From contig JACRPE010000021.1 of the NCBI GenBank assembly GCA_016214055.1, forward strand, positions 1-64,000: a DNA stretch of 64,000 bases, in the 5' to 3' direction. The translations under genes were made by a program, and so were the position numbers. The stretch's first letter is position 1, and each line of letters begins with the position of its first letter. Source of the stretch: Candidatus Roizmanbacteria bacterium. Lineage in GTDB: Bacteria; Patescibacteriota; Microgenomatia; UBA1406; GWC2-37-13. Under the pieces are notes generated by a model, which saw only the letters and a program-made list of their open reading frames with translations, did no database searches and was not told where the DNA came from. Shown here one piece after another: positions 59,388 to 64,000 of the stretch.

Positions 59388-60069
59388 GCTTTTTTACAAA
59401 ATGATTTTCTAATTCCTTGATTGCGTCTCCTAAAAATATAATTTTTGCCGTCTTTAAAACAGTGTAGGCGTTCAGTGAGTGCACGGAAACTGACATGGCA
59501 TTTTTTAAATTACGTGCGGCAAGACCAAAATTATCAGCATCGGCTTTTGGAAGCACAAACAAAACCTTCATTTTTTCATACTTCATGACGTTTAAGAAAT
59601 TTGAGATTACTTTCGTTTTTGAGGTAACTTTCTTCATGTCGGTAGTAAGACTGTTTATCGCGTCCTCTTTCAGTTTGAGAGTCAAGGATCCGAAAAGAGC
59701 AAGCTTTTTTTGTTTTTTATTCATGAGAAGCTTATATTCCTTGGGCTGTGGTCCTCCCACTACTCCTCCCCCTTTAAAAATAGGGGCGCGCTGTGAACCA
59801 TGGCGCGCTTTACCGGTGCCTTTTTGCTTGTATATTTTTTTTGTGGTTCCGGCAACTTCAGCACGGGTTTTGGTTGCGGCGTTTCCTTGCCTTTGATTGG
59901 TCTGATGGACCCGTACGTACTGAGTAAGTAAAACCGGGGAAGTTTCCACATCAAAAATTCCTTTAGGAGGAGTTATGTCTTCTAGGCGTACACCATTCAG
60001 ATCAAATTGAGCTATGACACCTGATGATTTTTTTACTGATTTTGTTATTTCTTTTTTTTGAGTTGCCAT
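59377..60069 (-). CDS. rplD: 50S ribosomal protein L4 (uL4)
   Basis: 230 residues. RQGNAATKTRAEVAGTTKKIYKQKGTGKARHGSQRAPIFKGGGVVGGPQPKEY is the extended loop that lines the exit tunnel. In E. coli, L4 represses its own operon by binding the S10 leader; here a leader with a terminator precedes rplC. An N-terminal extension of about 30 residues with Lys/Ser is present. Confidence 0.95.
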   Translation of the reverse strand: MATQKKEITKSVKKSSGVIAQFDLNGVRLEDITPPKGIFDVETSPVLLTQYVRVHQTNQRQGNAATKTRAEVAGTTKKIYKQKGTGKARHGSQRAPIFKGGGVVGGPQPKEYKLLMNKKQKKLALFGSLTLKLKEDAINSLTTDMKKVTSKTKVISNFLNVMKYEKMKVLFVLPKADADNFGLAARNLKNAMSVSVHSLNAYTVLKTAKIIFLGDAIKELENHFVKKHEN

Positions 60070-60084
60070 ATCTATTAATTAAAT

Positions 60085-60762
60085 TCAAGCCTTCTTCCTT
60101 ACCTCAAGGAGAGCTCCGGTTGCCCCAGGAACAAGACCTTTCACTCTGACTCCTAACTCTGTTATTTCCATGACTTGAAGTCCCTGGAGGGTCACTCTTT
60201 CATTACCCATGCGACCGGCCATTCTTTTTCCTTTAAATACACGTCCCGGAGTGGTGGTCATACCGATTGCACCGGGTGCTCTTAACCGATCTGACTGTCC
60301 GTGAGTCTTGGGTCCTCCTTTAAATCCATGTCTTCTTACCACTCCTTGAAAACCTTTTCCTTTAGATATGCCGGATACGGAGACCAATTCACCGGGTGCA
60401 AACATATCGGCCGGCTTAATTTCTTGACCGATTTCGAATTTTTTCTCACCAATTACGATTGACTGTTTTCCTGCCTCGTTAAGATATTGAATTTTGCTTT
60501 CTCCCTTATCCAGACGAAACTCACGCAAAAAACGAAGCGGGTCTTTTACGCCCGCTTTTGTGATTAACCCCTTAACTGATTGTTTGATTTGTCGTACTTT
60601 CTTAAATCCAAGCTGTACGCTCCCATATCCATGAGTATCGGGTGACTTGATGGAAATGATAAAGCAGGGAGAAGTTTTGATGAAAGTTGTTGGAATACGC
60701 TCACCTTTTTGATCAAATAGTTGAGATTGTGTTGACTTTTCTCCGAGAATAAACCCATTCAT
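60085..60762 (-). CDS. rplC: 50S ribosomal protein L3 (uL3)
   Basis: 225 residues. GFILGEKSTQSQLFDQKGERIPTT, then KGFQGVVRRHGFKGGPKTHGQSDRLRAPGAIG (typical GKGFQGVIKRHxFxxxxxSHGxSxxHRxPGSIG), then GRVFKGKRMAGRMGNERVT. First gene behind its own promoter and attenuator (60788-60875). The end KGLVPGATGALLEVRKK is typical. Confidence 0.95.
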   Translation of the reverse strand: MNGFILGEKSTQSQLFDQKGERIPTTFIKTSPCFIISIKSPDTHGYGSVQLGFKKVRQIKQSVKGLITKAGVKDPLRFLREFRLDKGESKIQYLNEAGKQSIVIGEKKFEIGQEIKPADMFAPGELVSVSGISKGKGFQGVVRRHGFKGGPKTHGQSDRLRAPGAIGMTTTPGRVFKGKRMAGRMGNERVTLQGLQVMEITELGVRVKGLVPGATGALLEVRKKA

Positions 60763-60787
60763 AGCTTTTATTTAACCTATAATTACC

Positions 60788-60814
60788 AAAAAAATAAGCC
60801 CCAGATTGGGGCTT
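60788..60814 (-). terminator. Terminator-like hairpin in the rplC leader
   Basis: On the minus strand: AAGCCCC, loop AATCT, GGGGCTT, then A and seven T residues. It lies about 25 bases upstream of the rplC start codon and after the leader promoter, so it can act as an attenuator of the L3-L4-L23-L2 operon. Confidence 0.85.
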
Positions 60815-60837
60815 TATTCCAATCGTAGGAAAAACAT
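60814..60837 (-). CDS. Possible 7-aa leader peptide before the rplC attenuator
   Basis: ATG to TAA, encoding MFFLRLE, from ATG 60835-60837, which lies 9 bases after TATAAT. The stop codon overlaps the first base of the terminator stem. Short enough to be chance, but the layout (promoter, near-leaderless short ORF, terminator, gene) repeats that of the three leaders at 8.4, 12.7 and 16.3 kb. Confidence 0.3.
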   Translation of the reverse strand: MFFLRLE

Positions 60838-60846
60838 GCGAATCAC

Positions 60847-60875
60847 ATTATATAACACATATATCAATTGTTCAA
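60847..60875 (-). promoter_or_regulatory. Promoter of rplC operon (TTGAAC-17-TATAAT)
   Basis: On the minus strand, TTGAAC (60870-60875), a 17-base spacer and perfect TATAAT (60847-60852). It lies between rpsJ and rplC, so the S10 operon begins at rplC here and rpsJ belongs with tuf. Confidence 0.8.
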
Positions 60876-60883
60876 GAAGAAAA

Positions 60884-61192
60884 CTACATCTTTACTTCTA
60901 TCTCAACTCCGGCAGGCAATTCCAAATGCATAAAAGAATCAATCGTCTGATTGGTCGGATTGACGATATCAATCAGTCTTTTATGAGTTTTCAACCCAAA
61001 ATGCTCACGCGCATCCTTGTCAATGAAGGGAGACTTATTTACTACGAAGACCTCTGTCTTTGTAGGCAGTGGAATCGGACCGATGATTGAGGCACCTGTT
61101 CGAATAGCGGTGTCAACCAGCTTCTGACACGTATCGTCGATGAGACGATAGTCATATGCCTTTAATTTTATCCTAATCCTCCCTTTTGACAT
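60884..61192 (-). CDS. rpsJ: 30S ribosomal protein S10 (uS10)
   Basis: 102 residues. [41 protein letters not shown] is the typical N-terminus; [40 protein letters not shown] the typical end. Also NusE, a partner of NusB in antitermination. Follows tuf by 35 bases; the next gene rplC has its own promoter. Confidence 0.96.
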   Translation of the reverse strand: MSKGRIRIKLKAYDYRLIDDTCQKLVDTAIRTGASIIGPIPLPTKTEVFVVNKSPFIDKDAREHFGLKTHKRLIDIVNPTNQTIDSFMHLELPAGVEIEVKM

Positions 61193-61227
61193 ACCTGTAA
61201 AAGTGCAAAATAAATTAAATTCTTATA

Positions 61228-62412
61228 TCACTTGGTGATCTTGGTCATTACGCCTGCTCCAACTGTGTGGCCGCCTTCGCGAATGGCAAACTTCATACCT
61301 TCCTCAAGTGCAACTGGATAGATAAGTTTTCCGGTAATCTTTACGTTGTCACCCGGCATAACCATCTCGACTCCTGCGGGAAGATTCAACTCTCCCGTAA
61401 CATCTGTTGTTCTGATGTAAAACTGGGGTCGGTATCCTTTAAAGAATGGAGTGTGTCGTCCACCCTCTTCTTTTTTAAGTACATAAATCTCTGCCTCAAA
61501 CTCCGTGTGAGGAGTGATTGAGCCCGGTTTTGCGATGACCTGTCCCCGTTGTACGTCTTCCTTTTCAATTCCTCGAAGCAAAAGGCCGACATTATCACCC
61601 GCTCGAGCCTCGTCCAGTGTCTTTCTAAACATCTCAACTCCGGTGATTACTGTCTTTTTGGTTTCGGTAAGGCCAATCAACTCGACTTCATCATTAACTT
61701 TAAGAATTCCTCGTTCTGCGCGACCTGTTACAACCGTTCCTCTTCCTTGGATCGTAAATACATCCTCAACCGGCATAAGGAATGGCTTATCAAGGGCTCG
61801 AACCGGATCAGGAACATAATCATCTACCGCCTTCATAAGATCTTCAATTGCCTTAATGGATTCCGGATCATCTTGAAGGGCCTTCATGGAAGAACCTTTG
61901 ATGACGGGTACTTTATCTCCGGGGAAACCGTATTTTGTAAGAAGATCACGGACTTCCATCTCAACGAGGTCAAGAATTTCCTTATCAGCAACCATATCCA
62001 CCTTATTAAGGTAGACAACAATTGCCGGAACGTTAACCTGTTTTGCAAGAAGAATGTGCTCTCGAGTCTGAGGCATTGGACCATCCGGAGCTGAGACGAC
62101 GAGAATTGCTCCGTCCATCTGAGCGGCACCGGTGATCATGTTCTTAATATAATCTGCATGACCGGGAGCATCAATGTGTGCATAGTGTCTTTTCTCAGTT
62201 TCGTATTCTGAGTGATGGAGATTAATAGTGACGCCACGTGCCCGTTCTTCGGGGGCTTTGTCGATATCCTCATATTTCAAAAATTTTGCTAGACCTTTTT
62301 TGGAAAGTACGTAGTGGATTGCTGAAGTGGTTGTGGTTTTTCCATGATCCACGTGACCAATGGTTCCAATATTCAAATGTGGTTTATTCCTTTGAAAAAC
62401 ACCGTCTGCCAT
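61228..62412 (-). CDS. tuf: Elongation factor Tu
   Basis: 394 residues. GTP-binding motifs GHVDHGKTT (near 18-26), DAPGHADY (usual form DCPGHADY; Cys is Ala), and NKVDMV. The effector loop is [20 protein letters not shown]. Domains II and III are complete, ending [25 protein letters not shown]. Brings aminoacyl-tRNA to the ribosome. A TATAAT at 62427-62432 is a likely -10 with a poor -35. Confidence 0.97.
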   Translation of the reverse strand: MADGVFQRNKPHLNIGTIGHVDHGKTTTTSAIHYVLSKKGLAKFLKYEDIDKAPEERARGVTINLHHSEYETEKRHYAHIDAPGHADYIKNMITGAAQMDGAILVVSAPDGPMPQTREHILLAKQVNVPAIVVYLNKVDMVADKEILDLVEMEVRDLLTKYGFPGDKVPVIKGSSMKALQDDPESIKAIEDLMKAVDDYVPDPVRALDKPFLMPVEDVFTIQGRGTVVTGRAERGILKVNDEVELIGLTETKKTVITGVEMFRKTLDEARAGDNVGLLLRGIEKEDVQRGQVIAKPGSITPHTEFEAEIYVLKKEEGGRHTPFFKGYRPQFYIRTTDVTGELNLPAGVEMVMPGDNVKITGKLIYPVALEEGMKFAIREGGHTVGAGVMTKITK

Positions 62413-62484
62413 AATAAAAAAATAAAATTATAATTAACAATAAAGAAAAAGCACCAACCATAAGTTTGACTTTTGCAAACGAAG

Positions 62485-62513
62485 TTGATTTTTTTTCCTG
62501 ACTTCTCTATGAT
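62485..62513 (+). promoter_or_regulatory. Promoter of DUF1189 gene (TTGATT-17-TATGAT)
   Basis: TTGATT at 62485-62490, 17-base spacer, TATGAT at 62508-62513. The ATG at 62521 falls on the predicted start of transcription (leaderless). Confidence 0.65.
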
Positions 62514-62520
62514 AATTGGT

Positions 62521-63384
62521 ATGAGGAGAAAAGTCAAGACCTTTTTGCATGTATTTGTCAGCAGTGTTGTTCCCCAAACATCCTATTATGCAAAAATTCT
62601 TAAAAGTAAATTCACATTCTCTCTACTATATTCATTTATTCTCTTGTCACTCGTCACAGGTATTGTGTTCGTACTCATATCCTATCAGGTAGCACGAAAT
62701 AATATAGGAAGCATAAAACAGTGCCTTAACAGTTCTATGAATGAAATACCTTCAAATTTCGTTCTGAATGTCCGGGATGGATTACTGTCAACCAATCATG
62801 AGCTGCCACTTTTTGTGTGGTTTAACTGCGATGAGCGGGTCCAACTTCTGGCGGTAGTGGATGAACGCGGGGTAAGTAAAAATATTAATTCTTTCGGTGC
62901 CCAGCTTTTGGTAACCGGATCAGAAATAGTTTTGAAGTATAAAACAAATACCTATACCGTTCCCATCAATAAATATATTTCCAACCTCCATCTGGACAAG
63001 CAGAGCATAATCGCTTATGTAAATCAAGGATTTGAAATACTCTCGTTTTATATTCCTTTTTTTGCCTTGGCTTTGGTTTTATCAACCCCTCTTTTGGTGT
63101 ATTTGGCAACCATCATGACTATTTTATTTTCCAGTCTCTGTGTCCGCCTTTTCTTCCACCTGTTTAGAAAACACTACTCGTTCAAAAAAACTATTCAGAT
63201 CGGTCTTCATTCCTGTACTCTTCCCCTGCTCACCCTCATCCTTTTTGTATTGTTTCCCATACACATCCTCAACACCTATATCTTATTCTTTGCACTCGTT
63301 TTTATATTCCAACTTGTTGCAGTCTATGAAGGTCACTATATAAATATACCTCACCACCCGTCACCCCATCATAAAAGAGCGTAG
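62521..63384 (+). CDS. DUF1189 family membrane protein
   Basis: About 287 residues from ATG 62521 (MRRKVKTFLHVF). First hydrophobic segment near 40-60 (FSLLYSFILLSLVTGIVFVLIS), an exterior domain of about 120 residues, then four hydrophobic segments (SFYIPFFALALVLSTPLLVYLATIMTILF; the rest). The SFKKTIQIGLHSCTLPLLTLILF part is the DUF1189 signature (xxxxxALHAxTxPxxL). Function unknown. A start at 62473 is ruled out because the promoter lies downstream of it. Overlaps the convergent nuclease gene by 24 bases. Confidence 0.75.
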   Translation: MRRKVKTFLHVFVSSVVPQTSYYAKILKSKFTFSLLYSFILLSLVTGIVFVLISYQVARNNIGSIKQCLNSSMNEIPSNFVLNVRDGLLSTNHELPLFVWFNCDERVQLLAVVDERGVSKNINSFGAQLLVTGSEIVLKYKTNTYTVPINKYISNLHLDKQSIIAYVNQGFEILSFYIPFFALALVLSTPLLVYLATIMTILFSSLCVRLFFHLFRKHYSFKKTIQIGLHSCTLPLLTLILFVLFPIHILNTYILFFALVFIFQLVAVYEGHYINIPHHPSPHHKRA

Positions 63385-64000
63385 TCTGCAATAGTTGCAT
63401 GCGGGATCCTCACATGTTTTGTCAATAAATGAAAGATTTTTGATTTCGCCGGCCACCGTATATATGAGTTTCTCTAAATCATCCTCTTCCTGTTTACTTA
63501 TCGTAAAACGTTCACTCTGATACTCGCCTTTTTCATTTTTTTCGACAAATTCAATAATTCCTTCAACCACATTCATTTTGAGCTTTCCTTCTTTATACCG
63601 GTCGATAAGTATTTTGTAAAAGACAAGCTGGCGTTTGTAATCACCCTTGCTTGATTTGATGGTACCTTCAATATAGGAACGTGTTTTTGGTTTTCCCGTT
63701 TTAAAGTCATATACCGCAACGTCCCCTTTTTTATCCAGTCTCTCAATCATGTCAATTTTACCGTTTAAGAAGATCCCTTCGGCAAAGCGTATTCCCTTTA
63801 TATTTAATTCACTTTCCAAGCCGTGCGGCCAGCGGAACGCTCTTGCATTTACATACTCCTTCAAAACGCTCTCTCCTTTTTTTGTCAGTTCCGCAAGTTC
63901 CTGTTGATTGAGGGGTTGCTTATCCAGGGCTTCTCTGTATTTTTGTATGACAAAGTTCTCATCAACCTTGTTTTTTTCCCGTTCAAGAAGATATAAATTC
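63361..64000 (-). CDS. PD-(D/E)XK nuclease domain protein (partial, 5' end beyond the window)
   Basis: The frame is open from the stop at 63361 to the end of the window, so the true start lies outside; the first M-like codon at 63864 is a TTG inside the gene. The visible part, about 213 residues, is the C-terminal nuclease domain of RecB/AddB/UvrD-like proteins: GKIDMIERLDKKGDVAVYDFKTGKPK carries the D...DxK active site, and YKRQLVFYKIL the QxxxY motif. Near the end is CEDPACNYCRLRSF, with Cys residues in positions of the 4Fe-4S cluster of AddB-type nucleases (only three visible here). It may be the end of a long UvrD-like helicase-nuclease. Confidence 0.85.
   Translation of the reverse strand, partial: NLYLLEREKNKVDENFVIQKYREALDKQPLNQQELAELTKKGESVLKEYVNARAFRWPHGLESELNIKGIRFAEGIFLNGKIDMIERLDKKGDVAVYDFKTGKPKTRSYIEGTIKSSKGDYKRQLVFYKILIDRYKEGKLKMNVVEGIIEFVEKNEKGEYQSERFTISKQEEDDLEKLIYTVAGEIKNLSFIDKTCEDPACNYCRLRSFMMG

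Noticed and set aside
1-64000. UGA recoded as glycine (as in Gracilibacteria/SR1)
   Set aside because: TGA ends many genes at the expected length (for example 617-619 and the rplO stop at 52369), and no in-frame TGA is needed anywhere.
1-64000. CRISPR arrays, insertion sequences or prophage genes
   Set aside because: No regularly spaced repeats, transposase, integrase or phage structural genes were seen.

Overview
The window looks like the genome of a Patescibacterium (Candidate Phyla Radiation), probably a Microgenomates-like lineage. This is inferred from the AT-rich sequence, tightly packed genes, many start codons only 6-13 bases downstream of a -10 box (leaderless or nearly leaderless mRNAs), an spc operon with no rpmD (L30) between rpsE and rplO, a DUF4012 surface protein, a sortase with an LPXTG substrate, and shortened RecO, UvrD and TpiA. 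TGA ends many genes, so there is no sign of UGA recoding.

Layout. 1-2.5 kb: a 5'-truncated SDR, an APH-type kinase, a Nudix hydrolase and a tRNA-binding protein. 2.5-8.3 kb: an anchored thioredoxin-fold protein, tRNA-Glu(CUC), greA, a lysyl-tRNA synthetase fused to an HD domain, rdgB and serS. 8.3-16.7 kb is the accessory region: a 1356-aa unknown protein, a class III aminotransferase, a GNAT acetyltransferase, a radical SAM protein and a small secreted peptide. It holds three look-alike 5' leaders, each made of a strong promoter, a short hydrophobic leader peptide, competing RNA helices and an intrinsic terminator with a CCCGCC/GGCGGG stem. 16.7-18.9 kb: two tandem M20 peptidases. 18.9-26.9 kb: a cell-envelope block (class A PBP, sortase, a PilM-like/baseplate-J-like membrane protein, an anchored solute-binding protein, VanW). 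27-31.4 kb: two membrane proteins, a hexapeptide acyltransferase with a structured leader, UvrD-like helicase and tpiA. 31.4-35.6 kb: rpsT, pilN, pilO and sortase-type surface proteins. 35.7-44.8 kb: glyS, recO, DUF4012 and a polysaccharide cluster (undecaprenyl-phosphate sugar transferase, ManC, two GT4, one GT2). 44.8-62.4 kb: one long minus-strand run of ribosomal-protein operons with secY, adk, map, infA, rpoA and tuf. 62.5-64 kb: a DUF1189 membrane protein and the 3' part of a PD-(D/E)XK nuclease gene.

Most notable: the repeated leader-peptide/attenuator architecture at 8.35, 12.7 and 16.3 kb. Two of the three leader peptides end in P-x-R-A-(D/G), which recalls the RAG(P)/RAPP class of ribosome-arrest motifs. 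In all three a G-rich segment at the leader stop codon can pair with the 5' arm of the terminator. A fourth, simpler peptide-plus-terminator leader precedes rplC. I infer transcription attenuation by leader-peptide translation; nothing here has been tested. Other unusual points are the LysRS-HD and Adk-P-loop fusions, rpsS moved next to rpsN, rpmG placed between secY and adk, and substitutions in the conserved C-terminal loop of ribosomal protein L2.
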